Translations under genes and position numbers: made by a program
Assembly: GCA_963645405.1 (NCBI GenBank)
Contig: CAVISR010000002.1
Location: forward strand, 1-56,925
Length of the DNA: 56,925 nt
Reading direction: 5' to 3'
Source: Colivivens sp963645405
Lineage (GTDB): Bacteria > Bacteroidota > Bacteroidia > Bacteroidales > Bacteroidaceae
Notes under the pieces: model-generated
What the model saw: the letters and a program-made list of their open reading frames with translations, nothing else
Database searches by the model: none
What the model was told of the DNA's origin: nothing
Shown: piece after piece, positions 8,571 to 18,579 of the stretch
Layout: every line of letters begins with the position of its first letter
Numbering within the stretch: position 1 is the stretch's first letter

Positions 8571-9509
8571 TCAGGCTTTCTTTTCTTGTTGCCATGCAAA
8601 GAGTTTGGCGATGAGGGCTCCGCTGATGTTGTGCCATACGGAGAAGATGGCTCCGGGGACGGTTGCCATGGGATAGATGGCGAAGTGGGTCTTGGCAAGT
8701 GAACAGGCGAGTCCGCTGTTCTGCATGCCTACTTCAATGGATATGGCTGAACATTTGTTGTGGGGCAGTCCTAGCACTCTGCCTACTCCGTAGCCAAGGG
8801 CAAGTCCGCAGATGTTGTGGAAGATGACTACGAGAACGATTATCATTCCGCCTACAAGGAGCTTGTCGGCATTGTTGCTTACTACGCTTGCCAGGATGAG
8901 GGTGATGACGATGGTGGAGAGGGCAGGAAGGAACAGGGTGAGGCGAGCCGTGAGACGGGGCAGCAGGCGCTGCATGAGCAGTCCAAGGATGATGGGCAGT
9001 ATCACTACTTCGATGATGCTGAGGAACATTCCGATGGCATCGACTTGCACTCGCTCACCGGCATAGAGCCAGGTGAGTAGGGGAGTGAGGACCGGTGCCA
9101 GCACGGTGCTGACGGAGGTCATGCCGACCGACAGTGCGAGGTCGCCTTTTGCCAGATAGGTCATCACGTTGGATGCGGTGCCACCGGGACAGCAACCTAC
9201 GAGTATCACTCCGATGGCGAGCTCGTCGCTGAGTCCGAACACAAGGGTGAGCAACCAGGCTGTGAGCGGCATGATGATGAACTGGGCAAGGGTGCCGATG
9301 ATGATGTCTCTGGGACGTGTGAACACTATCTTGAAGTCGTGGGGATTGAGGGTCAGTCCCATTCCGAACATCACGAATCCCAGCATGGGGGCTATCCAGG
9401 ATGTGGAAATCCAGTTGAATGATGACGGGACGAGGAGTGAGATGACTGCCACGATGAGTACGATGGCTGCCATATAGCGTGTGATGAAATTGCAAATCTT
9501 CTGTACCAT
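8571..9509 (-). CDS. BASS-family (bile acid:sodium symporter-type) transporter
   Basis: This 312-residue inner-membrane protein has about nine or ten hydrophobic helices. Family hallmarks include GFVMFGMGLTL near residue 45, VGCCPGGTASNV near residue 105 (the discontinuous-helix motif) and SIEVGMQNSGLACSLA near residue 260 (the second crossover motif). The family is sodium-coupled and carries bile acids, pantoate, keto acids or sulfonated compounds. The Bacteroidales substrate cannot be read from the sequence. It is convergent with tex and separated from the next minus-strand gene by 127 nt, so it may have its own promoter. Confidence 0.88.
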   Translation of the reverse strand: MVQKICNFITRYMAAIVLIVAVISLLVPSSFNWISTSWIAPMLGFVMFGMGLTLNPHDFKIVFTRPRDIIIGTLAQFIIMPLTAWLLTLVFGLSDELAIGVILVGCCPGGTASNVMTYLAKGDLALSVGMTSVSTVLAPVLTPLLTWLYAGERVQVDAIGMFLSIIEVVILPIILGLLMQRLLPRLTARLTLFLPALSTIVITLILASVVSNNADKLLVGGMIIVLVVIFHNICGLALGYGVGRVLGLPHNKCSAISIEVGMQNSGLACSLAKTHFAIYPMATVPGAIFSVWHNISGALIAKLFAWQQEKKA

Positions 9510-9636
9510 GATGTGAGTATGTGCTTTGTATGTGGTGGAGGTATATATAATATGGTGTATGATGTGTGGTCCGTCTGTTTTTACGGGCTGAATCTATGAT
9601 TTGTTGTGGAAAGTCCTTGAATCTGGCTTACAACGC

Positions 9637-10338
9637 TTACAGTATATCTTTGATTTCGGCAAGGGTATGGACTTCATGGGTCGGCGGCTCGGGCGCCTTG
9701 AACTGGGAGGACCATCGGTTGAAGAAGATGGTGTCGAGTCCTGCGTCCTTGGCTCCGAGGATGTCGGTGTAGAAGTTGTCGCCTATCATGACGGTTGACT
9801 CCGGACGTGCTCCGGATGTGCGCATGGCATAGTCGAAGAACCCTTTCTCGGGCTTGTTGACTCCTGCATCGTCGCTGAGGATGACGGTGTCGAAGTAGTC
9901 AATCAGTCGGCTTGACTTGAGTTTCTTGTACTGCACTTCGTGGAATCCGTTGCTGCACATGTGCATGCGGTAACCGCGTGACTTGAGGTGGTCCATGAGG
10001 TCGTGTGCTCCTTCTACCACTCCGGGCTTGCACGAGCAGAGGTCGAGGAACATGTCGCTCATTTTCATGCAATAGTCTGCATCCACATCGGGCATACCGA
10101 TGCTGAGCGGTCGGCGAAACCGTTCAACCACCAGGTATTGCCGTTTGATTTCTCCCTTGGCATATTGTGCCCACAACTGGACGTTGGCATTCCAGTAGGC
10201 ATCGTAGAACAGGGAGGGATTGCTGAAATAGCGGCTGAGACCGAACTTGTCGAAGAGTTCGGCAAGGGCTATGGTTGCATTGCCCCGGGTGTCGTAGAGG
10301 GTGTCGTCGAAATCGATGAAGAGGTCGGAGTATTTCAT
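9637..10338 (-). CDS. HAD-superfamily phosphatase, YjjG (pyrimidine nucleotidase)-like
   Basis: A 233-residue protein. The start MKYSDLFIDFDDTLYD at 10338 is preferred because its ATG overlaps the upstream nuclease stop as ATGA (10335-10338). Motif I is DFDDT, motif II is the serine of VILSDD, motif III is a lysine in NKPEKGFFDYA, and motif IV is MIGDNFYTDILGA. The helical cap between motifs I and II fits subfamily I (YjjG type), which dephosphorylates noncanonical pyrimidine nucleotides. It ends the coupled set nadE-TIGR02757-nuclease-HAD. Confidence 0.85.
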   Translation of the reverse strand: MKYSDLFIDFDDTLYDTRGNATIALAELFDKFGLSRYFSNPSLFYDAYWNANVQLWAQYAKGEIKRQYLVVERFRRPLSIGMPDVDADYCMKMSDMFLDLCSCKPGVVEGAHDLMDHLKSRGYRMHMCSNGFHEVQYKKLKSSRLIDYFDTVILSDDAGVNKPEKGFFDYAMRTSGARPESTVMIGDNFYTDILGAKDAGLDTIFFNRWSSQFKAPEPPTHEVHTLAEIKDIL

Positions 10339-11222
10339 TTCAGTCCCCATACACTCTTCAGTGTTTCAATGTCTTCGGACTCTACGGATTTCTCGATGTT
10401 GTCGGGGAGGTTATGGAAGAAGTCGATGCCTGTCTTCTCCTCCAGCTCGTCGATGTTGACTGCCTTGTCTTTCAGCACTGATGTGGGTGCTGACGATTTG
10501 GTGTAGCCGTAGTCCCTGTGCTCTACCCAGAATCCTATGGCGCTGTAGGAACCTGCGAAGTAACGGAGCAGGGCTATGAAATAGTACTTTGGCACTACGA
10601 TGCTCTTTGATCCTCCGCTCAGGGTTGTGCCCTGGGTCATTCCGTTTTCGATGGTTCCGCCTTTCACTACATAGAGGGTGTCGGCAAAGGATGTGTTGCG
10701 TCCTTTCTCCTGGACGTAGGACTCGAAGGTGGTCCAGTAGTTGGTATTGAAGTTGCCTTGCATCGGACTCATGTTGGACATGTAGAATGTCTGTCGGTTG
10801 GCTTCGGTGCTGTACTGGCGGTCATAGGATGCGCAGAGGTGACCACGCTGGTAACCCTGGAAGAAGCCTGCACCGATTTTGTACTTGGCTGGCAACTTGG
10901 GGTCGTCTGCCCAGGCATCGTTGCTTCTGCCGCTGCCTTTGGCGCGTGTCTTTCCGTCGAACCGGAATGCGACCCAACGGGAGTGGTTCTTGACGGTGTC
11001 GTATTCCATGCAGTAGGTCATGACGGAATCGTTGTTTGCCTTTGTGCTGTGCTGGATGAAGAGTGTTCCGCGTGACTTGAGTTTCGGTACTTCGATACGT
11101 GACTCGTAGGCACCGAGTTTGGCGCCGTTGCTTACGAATTTCAGGTCATCGTCTTTGCTGCATGATGCTGCTGCAAGTATGCAGATGCATGCGAAAATGA
11201 ATCTTGCTATTTTAGTTTCCAT
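10335..11222 (-). CDS. Lipoprotein DNA/RNA non-specific endonuclease (NUC family)
   Basis: A 295-residue protein. The leader METKIARFIFACICILAAASC carries a lipobox (AAASC), so it is probably an envelope lipoprotein. The catalytic region has QRGHLCASYDR near residue 145, the DRGH-type motif with the first Asp replaced by Gln. It continues with FYMSNMSPMQGNFNTNYW, where the Asn/Asp pattern binds the metal. These are hallmarks of the NucA/Serratia nuclease family, which cut single- and double-stranded DNA and RNA. Translation is coupled on both sides, with an 11-bp overlap upstream and an ATGA overlap downstream. It probably degrades extracellular or periplasmic nucleic acid; the downstream nucleotidase fits nucleotide salvage. 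Confidence 0.87.
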   Translation of the reverse strand: METKIARFIFACICILAAASCSKDDDLKFVSNGAKLGAYESRIEVPKLKSRGTLFIQHSTKANNDSVMTYCMEYDTVKNHSRWVAFRFDGKTRAKGSGRSNDAWADDPKLPAKYKIGAGFFQGYQRGHLCASYDRQYSTEANRQTFYMSNMSPMQGNFNTNYWTTFESYVQEKGRNTSFADTLYVVKGGTIENGMTQGTTLSGGSKSIVVPKYYFIALLRYFAGSYSAIGFWVEHRDYGYTKSSAPTSVLKDKAVNIDELEEKTGIDFFHNLPDNIEKSVESEDIETLKSVWGLK

Positions 11223-11988
11223 TGTTATGTGTATTTTGATTGTTGTATTCTTCCTTTTGTTTTCTGTCTGCTTCTTCTTTTCTGTCTGCCAATGTCATGA
11301 GGGCGATGTCGTATTTGAGTGGGTCGTCTTTGTCCCATGACTTGAATATGGCTGTCAGTTCCTCGCAGGCTTTCCATGTGGACCGCTTGTTGCGGAGCAG
11401 GGCACTGGTCTGCCGGCATACGTGTACGTCCATCACTGCATAGAGGTCTGTCTGACTGCGTGACTTCCATAGTCCGAAGTCGGGACTTTCCCTGCGCACC
11501 ATCCAACGGACAAACATGCAGACTCGCTTGCATGCGGACTTGTCCATGCTTCCTACTTTTGCCGGAGCGAGCCATCGGCATATCTCTGCTATAGCTTCCT
11601 TGGTGGTCAGTCCGCTGAGCCTCTGTTCCATGGTGGGGAATCCGTCGAGGGCTTGACGGAGGTTGCTGCACACTGCCTTGAAGGTGGGCACGTTGAGGGT
11701 GCGATAGACGCAGGAGTTCCTGGCATCTTTGTAGGACTGCTCGTACTTGCCGCTCATGATGAACTCTGCCGGATGCCATTGCATCTCGTCGCGCAGCATG
11801 TGGAGGGCAGTGGGCACGATGACTTTGCGTGAACCCCAACTGATCATGGCTACGAGCAGTGCTCCCAGTTCGATGTCGAGTTGGTTGTCGGTGTGGAGCA
11901 TCAACTGACAGACTGTGCCGCAGGGGTCGACCCGTCGGAAGTTGTCGGGACGGAAACTGCTGTATGCCTTGTCGAGGAGTTCTTTCAT
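11212..11988 (-). CDS. TIGR02757 / DUF2400 family protein
   Basis: A 258-residue cytoplasmic protein. The start MKELLDKAYSSFRPDN at 11988 is chosen because it overlaps the nadE stop as ATGA. The Bacteroidetes/Leptospira family TIGR02757 is recognised by PCGTVCQLMLHTDNQLDIELGALLVAMISWGSRK (first 55 residues) and by PLDVHVCRQ-like MDVHVCRQTSALLRNKR near residue 195. The function is not established. The helical layout and the Asp/His in the MDVHV stretch resemble helix-hairpin-helix DNA glycosylase relatives, which is only a suggestion. Confidence 0.8.
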   Translation of the reverse strand: MKELLDKAYSSFRPDNFRRVDPCGTVCQLMLHTDNQLDIELGALLVAMISWGSRKVIVPTALHMLRDEMQWHPAEFIMSGKYEQSYKDARNSCVYRTLNVPTFKAVCSNLRQALDGFPTMEQRLSGLTTKEAIAEICRWLAPAKVGSMDKSACKRVCMFVRWMVRRESPDFGLWKSRSQTDLYAVMDVHVCRQTSALLRNKRSTWKACEELTAIFKSWDKDDPLKYDIALMTLADRKEEADRKQKEEYNNQNTHNNGN

Positions 11989-13904
11989 TGGTTGATGTCC
12001 TTTAGCCATTCGTCGGAATAGGCGTCGCTTGGCATTCGCCAGTCGCCTCGTGGACTGAGACTGACGCTACCTACCTTCGGCCCGTCGGGCAGACATGAGC
12101 GCTTGAACTGTTGGGCGAAGAACCTGCGGTAGAAGGTCTTGAGCCATTTGAGAATGGTTTCTTCGTCATAGGTCTCGCTGAATGCCTGCTTGGCAAGGAA
12201 ATAGACTTTGGCTGGACGGAATCCGTTGCGCATGAAGTTGTAGAGGAAGAAGTCGTGGAGTTCGTAGGGTCCGACGAGGTCTTCTGTCTTTTGCTTTATC
12301 TGTCCGTTCTCGTCGGCAGGGATGAGCTCGGGACTGATTGGGGTGTCGACGATGTCGAGTAGTGTGGCTTTCGACTCTTCGTCGACGCTTGTGTTTGCAA
12401 CCCATGTGACGAGGTGCTTTACCAGTGTCTTTGGTATGGAACAGTTGACTCCGTAGTTCGACATGTGGTCACCGTTGTATGTAGCCCATCCGAGTGCCAG
12501 TTCGGAGAGGTCGCCTGTGCCTACCACGATGCCTCCTTCCTGATTTGCCACATCCATGAGAATCTGGGTGCGTTCACGTGCTTGTCCGTTTTCATAGGTC
12601 ACGTCGTGGACATTGATGTCGTGGTTGATGTCCTTGAAATGCTGGATGCAGGCATCCTTGATGGATATCTCGCGCAGGGTTGCTCCCAATGACTTGATGA
12701 GCGACACTGCATTGTTGTAGGTGCGGTCGGTGGTGCCAAAGCCTGGCATGGTGATGGCGATGATGTCCTTGCGGTTGCGCTTCAGGCGGTCGATGGTCTG
12801 TATGCAGACGAGGAGGGCAAGGGTGGAGTCGAGTCCTCCGGATATTCCTATGACAAGGGTCTTGGCATTGATGTGGTCCACACGTCGTGCAAGTCCTGCC
12901 ACCTGGATGTCGAAGATTTCCTTGCATCGCTCGTCGAGCAACTGACCTTTTGGTACGAACGGACTTGGGTCGATTCTTCGTGTGAGTACGGGCAACTCGT
13001 TCCATCCATCGTAGGACAAGACGGGGATCTCGTTTGCCTTCGGTGCTTTAGCCTGGGCATCGGTGAAGGTGGTGTTTGTCTGGCGTACAGACCGCAGGTA
13101 TTCAACGTCGATCTCGGAGATGACCATCTGGTCTTGCATGGCAAAGCGCTCTCCTTCGGCAAGCAGTTTACCGTTCTCGAATATCATTCCGTTGCCTGCA
13201 AACACGAGGTCTTGTGACGACTCGCCAAAGCCGCATGAAGCATAGACATAGCCGCAGATGCAACGCGCAGACTGCTGTGAGAGCAGACTGAAGAGGTAAT
13301 TGTGCTTGCTGACTACCTCGTTGGTGGCTGACAGGTTGAAGATGATGTCTGCACCTTGGGTGGCAAGAGTGGAACTTGGCGGCACTGGTGCCCACAGGTC
13401 TTCGCATATTTCAATGCCGAACTTGCAGTTGCCAGTGTTGAACAGTGTGTTGCGAGATACACCGATGGTCTGTGCACAAAGGGTAGTGGTGGTGTCGATG
13501 TTCTCTCCTGACGTGAACCACCGCTTCTCATAGAACTCCTTGTAGTTGGGAATGTAAGACTTCGGAACGACACCTAGAATCTTTCCTTTCTGTATGACTA
13601 CTGCCACGTTGAGAAGCATGGAGTTGATTCTTAGGGGCAGTCCGATGATGGAAATGATGTTGAGTGAACGTGTGGTGTCCAACAGATGGAACAATGCCAT
13701 CTCGCTGCTGTCCAGCAACAACTGCTGCTGGAAAAGGTCGGCACAGGTGTAGCCGGTGATACACATTTCGGGGAAGCAGATGATTTCCACTCCTCTGCCT
13801 TCAGCCTGTGCGATGAGACTTTCAATCTGATGAGCATTCCATTCGCAATTGCCAACCTTTACTTGTGGCACTGCTGCTGCTACTTTGATAAATCCGTATG
13901 ACAT
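11985..13904 (-). CDS. nadE: Glutamine-dependent NAD+ synthetase
   Basis: A 639-residue two-domain enzyme that converts nicotinate adenine dinucleotide to NAD+ with glutamine as nitrogen donor. The N-terminal nitrilase/glutaminase domain shows the Glu (CFPEMCITGYTC, Glu46), Lys and Cys (EICEDLWAP) triad. The C-terminal synthetase shows the ATP P-loop VIGISGGLDSTLALLV near residue 355 and GTGDLSELALGWATYNGDHMS. ATG at 13904 is chosen over a TTG two codons upstream because AAGGA precedes it. It heads the coupled set with the TIGR02757 gene, and a 22-bp array separates it from tamB. Confidence 0.95.
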   Translation of the reverse strand: MSYGFIKVAAAVPQVKVGNCEWNAHQIESLIAQAEGRGVEIICFPEMCITGYTCADLFQQQLLLDSSEMALFHLLDTTRSLNIISIIGLPLRINSMLLNVAVVIQKGKILGVVPKSYIPNYKEFYEKRWFTSGENIDTTTTLCAQTIGVSRNTLFNTGNCKFGIEICEDLWAPVPPSSTLATQGADIIFNLSATNEVVSKHNYLFSLLSQQSARCICGYVYASCGFGESSQDLVFAGNGMIFENGKLLAEGERFAMQDQMVISEIDVEYLRSVRQTNTTFTDAQAKAPKANEIPVLSYDGWNELPVLTRRIDPSPFVPKGQLLDERCKEIFDIQVAGLARRVDHINAKTLVIGISGGLDSTLALLVCIQTIDRLKRNRKDIIAITMPGFGTTDRTYNNAVSLIKSLGATLREISIKDACIQHFKDINHDINVHDVTYENGQARERTQILMDVANQEGGIVVGTGDLSELALGWATYNGDHMSNYGVNCSIPKTLVKHLVTWVANTSVDEESKATLLDIVDTPISPELIPADENGQIKQKTEDLVGPYELHDFFLYNFMRNGFRPAKVYFLAKQAFSETYDEETILKWLKTFYRRFFAQQFKRSCLPDGPKVGSVSLSPRGDWRMPSDAYSDEWLKDINQ

Positions 13905-13934
13905 AACCAAGTCCTTTTTATTTTTGTGATTTTA

Positions 13935-14088
13935 TTGTCTGTATTTCAGTGTGACTGTCCGTACGTTATTTTATACAGCCCGTCCTTTATATTTATATGG
14001 TCCGTCCTTTATATTTATAATGTGTCCCTTAAACTGTCGTCTTGTTGCTGTCAGTCCTTTATGCTGTCTTCTTGTTCTTGTCTTCTTA
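13935..14088 (-). repeat. 22-bp tandem array x7 abutting the tamB stop
   Basis: Seven consecutive 22-bp units start at 13935, 13957, 13979, 14001, 14023, 14045 and 14067. The two middle units share GTCCTTTATATTTATA. The array fills nearly the whole gap and runs into the tamB stop codon (14086-14088). Read on the minus strand it begins exactly at the gene end. Confidence 0.85.
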
Positions 14089-17000
14089 TTGCTTTCCTTC
14101 TTTGCCTCCGTTCCCTTTGTCTTCTTTCTCTTCTTTCATCTTCTTGCGGAACAGGGCTTTCCATGAGTCGAAGTCGCGCTGGTAGGTGAGTCCGATGCCT
14201 TGTGTGTTGAGGGTGGCTTTGGTGAAGTAACGGTCGTTCGTCTGGTTGTATGCCTTGATGAAGGTGTTGCCGTTCTCTGTCAGTCGCCATCTTACATCGA
14301 AGTCGCCTATGAAGGACGATGTGTTGGTGAGGGCATTGTCGCGGTATCCGAAGTTGCCGTTGATGAGCAGACGGTCGTTGAGCAAGCGTCCGCTGAGTAT
14401 TCCCTCAACATCGAGGTCGTCCCATCCGCGCTCTCCTGTGGAGAGTCCGGTGCCGAAGTTCCATTTGCTGTCTTGCCCAATCACATTTGACAACATCTGG
14501 TTGATTTGTCCGGATATGGTGGAGGAGAGTAGGGTGTTGACCTGATTGGAACCGTACTCGCCGTTTGCCCTGGCATATTCGTTGGAGTAGAACCTTCCGA
14601 GCCCGAGCAGATAAATCATCTGCATGTTCATCTCGTCGTCGGTACTGATGAGGCTTCTGACCAGTTGGCGTGTCTCTTCGCTCACGTTTGGCAATTGTAT
14701 GTCGAAGGCAAAGTTCATGTTGCCCAACTTTCCGGTGATATCAAGTTCGCAAATCACTTTCACCTTGTTGGTCTGATTGTAACCGGTGGTGGAGGTGAGG
14801 TCGCGCAGTGGCACGGAATTGATGATGTGATGGCAGATGAGGCGTATGTCGGCATCGAACGGATTGCCGTTGAACACTACGTTGCTGCCTTCCTGCAGTT
14901 CCAGGTCACGGTAGATGATGTCCTGCAGATAGAGACGGTAGCGTCCGCCGAGAATTTGGTATACTCCATTCAGGGTGAACGGACTCTTGTTGTGGTAGTA
15001 TGCCAGCAGATTGCCTGTTCCGTAGGTTGTGATGTAGCCGTCGTCGGAATTGTCCATCCTGAGTTTTATCTTGCAGTCGGGATTCACGTGAAGGCTGATG
15101 TCCATGAATATGTCACCCTGATAGGTGTAGGCATCCGTAGTGTCATTGTCCTCCGTTCCTTGTTCTTCTTCGTCTTCATTGTCTGCAAACAACAGGTAGG
15201 AACTTTGTTCGTCTTCCTGGTTGGGAGTGACGTCGCGGAACTCCACGAAACTACCTGTGGATATGGCATCAGGCGTTGCTGCATCGTAGGCAAAGACACT
15301 GCCTTTGGTCGGCGTGACGTCGGCAGACATCTGCAATGGGTTGCCGTCGGACCCATGGATGTCGAGGGTGGCATTGGCATAAACGGTGGCATAGAACTTG
15401 TCGGAGTTGAACTCGTGCTCGTCGTAGACGGTAAGGTCGTTCATCTTGATGTTGAAGTCATAGGTGAAGTTCTTCATGTTCTTGTGTCCCAGTTTGCCGT
15501 TGACAATTCCTTCCTTGCCTCGCTGGTCGGAGATTCGTACGTTCTCGAAGTTGAATGCATACTTGCGCAGATGTATCGTGTCGGCTGGATTGACGTGGTA
15601 GAGCACGTTGGTTGCCCTGAGTCGCAGGTCGACATCGGCACTGATGTCACCGACTATGTTGATGTCGTCAAGCGGACCGATGACGTGTATCACACCATTT
15701 GCATTTCCGCTTATGTCCTTGAAGGTGGAATTGAGAAAGCCGTTGAGGAATTCAGCATTGGTGTTGTTGGTGGAAATCTTCAGGTCGAGGTCGTTCTGTC
15801 CGATGGCAATGTAACCGGACACGTCGGTTGTGCGGTCGAGTCCTTTATAGTTGTCGACGATATTGCCAAACACTCTTATGCCTTTGATTTCCTTGTCCCA
15901 GAATGCCTGTATGTAGCCAGTGCCGAGGCGTCCGTCTTGCAGGTGCAGGTTGTCGGCAAGTATGTTGGCATTGAGGCGGACGTCATGGTAGACGTCGCTC
16001 AATACTGCCTGACCTGACACCCTGCCCTTGAAGTGTACTGCCTGGAAATCGACGAGGTCGGTGACATAGGCTATCTCTACGTTCTTCAGGTCGGCTACGA
16101 TGGAGTCGGACGGATTGTCGGAGATGATGCCGTTGACCTTGATGGACTGGTCGTCGTTGTGTACTCTGATGTTGTTGCACTGTATGCGTTTGCCATAGAC
16201 TTGTATCTCTGACGGCTCCATCTGCCAAAGGGTGTCGTTTATTGTCAGTTGTGATTTGTGGATGCTTATGTCTGCCTTCATCTTGCCCAGGCTGTCGGTA
16301 AAGGCAGTGGTGGCATAAACCATGCCGTTGGTTCTGCCGGAATGCTTGTCGTCCCAACTGACGAGTGTCTGCATCTTGCCGTCCTTGGCGTCTGCAGTGA
16401 GGTTGTACTGGATTGAATTCGACTCGGTCTTCTTGAGTGACGACAGTGCCACACTCAGCATTTCTCTTGTTCCTGTGCAGTGAATCTGTGTGTTCTTATA
16501 GGCTTTGTCGCCATCGGTGATTATGTATGGAGCTTCAATGTCGACCTTGAGCGAGTCGGTGGTTGCATCGATGTGTCCGCTTGCCTTGATGGGGGACTTC
16601 AGAATGTAGCCGGTGTCGATGAAGTGTTTCAGGAAATCGGACTCGGACATGGTCAGTTCGAAATCAAAGCGGTTGGTGTTCGCCTTCTTGTATTTCATGA
16701 GTGAAGGCAAGTGGAGTCCGACCTGGTTCTTGAATGCGTCAATCAGACTGCTCAACTGTATGTCGCCATTCAGCCTTGCATCGGCAAAGTCGGAATGAAG
16801 GGTGATGAGACGCTGGTTGTTTTCTTTCTCAATCTCCAATGATGCTTTGTCGAGCGTAAACTGTTGGCCGTCTGTGTGTATGTTCAGTGAATTGATGTCC
16901 AGTGTGCCTGTGATGTTGTCGATGTTGTTGCCGGTCAGATTTGCCTTTGCATTGAGGCTGTAAACCTCATTCGCACCGGTGCTGACAAGTCCGAGAGCAT

Positions 17001-18579
17001 AGGGATTGATTTTTTCTACGTCAAGTGTGCCTTGGATTTGTGCTTTGTTCTGGTCGTATGTACCGTTGAGTTGAAGGTTTGCCATCTCGTCGTTGATGAC
17101 CAGTGTGACGTTGACGAGTTGCGCATGGCTGGTTGCATCGATGGTGATGTCGGTGTATTTATGGTTGCGGTATTCCAACAGTTTGATGGCTCCTTCTACA
17201 GACCCTTCGGGCAGCTTGGAGTTCGCAAGGTCGGCATCAATATTGAGCTTGAATGCAGCGTTCCCGAAGTCGGGGTTGTCAATCACCTTTCCAAGACTGA
17301 TGTTGTCGGACTGGATGAGCCCGGTGACATTGGTCTTGTTGTCGACTGCCACATTCATGACGAGATTGCCGGCTTCTGTCTCCAGATGCCCGTCGAGTGT
17401 CATCCTGTCTCCAGTCTTGTGTACGATTCCTGTGTAGCTGACGGTCCCGAGGTTCTCAACTTGTGCTGGTTGCTCACGACTCTCAGTAAAAACCTTGAAG
17501 AACAGTTGCTTTCCTTCGTTGTTGAGCAATACTTGGTTGATGTTGATGCTGAAGTCTTTCTCTTTCTGCTGGAGCTTGTTGACGTAGCCGTTCACGGCAA
17601 CAATCAGTGAGTTGTTGTCGGTGTGGATGTAGATGTTGTCGGCATCTATATGGTCTTGGTTGCCTTCTATGGATGCCTCGAAATAGAGTGGGGTGATGAA
17701 TTCCTTGATGTCGGGATTCAATGCACTCAGGTCTGCGAGTGTTACGAAGGAGTCTTGTATTCGGGTGCGGTAGCTGAAGGACTTGTCAGCATCGTAATTG
17801 CTGTAGTCGACTGTCAGCGTGTCGAGGTTGATGGACGACTGGTGGGTCTTGAGATTGAAGTCAGTGACAAGTGTTTCGTGCTGGTTTCCTGTCACCTTTG
17901 CCTGCAGGTTCTTGAGACGGAACCCACTGTTCTGCTCCAGGAAGTTGAACCGTTTTACGACAAGGTTGATGCTGTCCTTGGTGAATGCTTTCATCGACAG
18001 GGTGGCATCGAGGTTCTTGACATCCAGGTGATTGGTGTCGAGTGTCGGCTTCTTGGGCTTGCTCAGTACGTTGTAGGTGACGTGTCCTCGCCGGATAATC
18101 AATGAATTGATGTGGAGGTCGAGTGGGGATGACCCTTCTTTGTCGTCGGAAGAAAGGGTGTCAATCAGAAATTGGCAGTTGAGTGGAGATTCGGGCGTCG
18201 GCTTGCTGAGGTTTATGGTACAGCCAAACAGCTGTGCATTGGATATGCCTATCTTGCCCTGCAGGATTGAGGAAATGTCGAACTTGACGGCAGTGCGGTC
18301 GGACTTAAGCAGGGTGTTTCCTGTCTGGTCGGCAATGTAGATGTCATCAATGATAAGCCGGTTGAGAAGCCCTATGTCGACTCTGCCGACAGACACATCA
18401 GTGCCTAAGTCATTAGACAAAGATTCTGCAACCCAACTTCCTATGGACGTTTGGATTGCAGGAATGTTGACCAGTATTATCAGGCATACGTAAAGCATCA
18501 GTATGCCACCGATAATACTTCTGATTATTTGCTTAACTTTCTTGATACTGCTATCATCTTTATTGCTGTCACTGCACAT
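14086..18579 (-). CDS. tamB: TamB/AsmA-like translocation and assembly module protein
   Basis: A 1497-residue protein with a single N-terminal membrane anchor (residues 18-40, IIGGILMLYVCLIILVNIPAI), a very long beta-rich periplasmic body and a C-terminal TamB/DUF490 domain (about 1100-1440). The latter contains VVFNGNPFDADIRLICHH and ELDITGKLGNMNFAFDIQLP. TamB proteins bridge inner and outer membranes and take part in outer-membrane protein assembly or phospholipid transport. The tail is low-complexity and charged (KKMKEEKEDKGNGGKEGK). The start lies 55 nt inside ribH in another frame; GGGAG just before the ATG, and the membrane anchor directly after it, support it. Confidence 0.9.
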   Translation of the reverse strand: MCSDSNKDDSSIKKVKQIIRSIIGGILMLYVCLIILVNIPAIQTSIGSWVAESLSNDLGTDVSVGRVDIGLLNRLIIDDIYIADQTGNTLLKSDRTAVKFDISSILQGKIGISNAQLFGCTINLSKPTPESPLNCQFLIDTLSSDDKEGSSPLDLHINSLIIRRGHVTYNVLSKPKKPTLDTNHLDVKNLDATLSMKAFTKDSINLVVKRFNFLEQNSGFRLKNLQAKVTGNQHETLVTDFNLKTHQSSINLDTLTVDYSNYDADKSFSYRTRIQDSFVTLADLSALNPDIKEFITPLYFEASIEGNQDHIDADNIYIHTDNNSLIVAVNGYVNKLQQKEKDFSININQVLLNNEGKQLFFKVFTESREQPAQVENLGTVSYTGIVHKTGDRMTLDGHLETEAGNLVMNVAVDNKTNVTGLIQSDNISLGKVIDNPDFGNAAFKLNIDADLANSKLPEGSVEGAIKLLEYRNHKYTDITIDATSHAQLVNVTLVINDEMANLQLNGTYDQNKAQIQGTLDVEKINPYALGLVSTGANEVYSLNAKANLTGNNIDNITGTLDINSLNIHTDGQQFTLDKASLEIEKENNQRLITLHSDFADARLNGDIQLSSLIDAFKNQVGLHLPSLMKYKKANTNRFDFELTMSESDFLKHFIDTGYILKSPIKASGHIDATTDSLKVDIEAPYIITDGDKAYKNTQIHCTGTREMLSVALSSLKKTESNSIQYNLTADAKDGKMQTLVSWDDKHSGRTNGMVYATTAFTDSLGKMKADISIHKSQLTINDTLWQMEPSEIQVYGKRIQCNNIRVHNDDQSIKVNGIISDNPSDSIVADLKNVEIAYVTDLVDFQAVHFKGRVSGQAVLSDVYHDVRLNANILADNLHLQDGRLGTGYIQAFWDKEIKGIRVFGNIVDNYKGLDRTTDVSGYIAIGQNDLDLKISTNNTNAEFLNGFLNSTFKDISGNANGVIHVIGPLDDINIVGDISADVDLRLRATNVLYHVNPADTIHLRKYAFNFENVRISDQRGKEGIVNGKLGHKNMKNFTYDFNIKMNDLTVYDEHEFNSDKFYATVYANATLDIHGSDGNPLQMSADVTPTKGSVFAYDAATPDAISTGSFVEFRDVTPNQEDEQSSYLLFADNEDEEEQGTEDNDTTDAYTYQGDIFMDISLHVNPDCKIKLRMDNSDDGYITTYGTGNLLAYYHNKSPFTLNGVYQILGGRYRLYLQDIIYRDLELQEGSNVVFNGNPFDADIRLICHHIINSVPLRDLTSTTGYNQTNKVKVICELDITGKLGNMNFAFDIQLPNVSEETRQLVRSLISTDDEMNMQMIYLLGLGRFYSNEYARANGEYGSNQVNTLLSSTISGQINQMLSNVIGQDSKWNFGTGLSTGERGWDDLDVEGILSGRLLNDRLLINGNFGYRDNALTNTSSFIGDFDVRWRLTENGNTFIKAYNQTNDRYFTKATLNTQGIGLTYQRDFDSWKALFRKKMKEEKEDKGNGGKEGKQ

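Noticed and set aside
14665..16017. 450-codon plus-strand frame inside tamB
   Set aside because: It lies wholly opposite the TamB gene and has the Val/Gly-biased composition of an antisense shadow.
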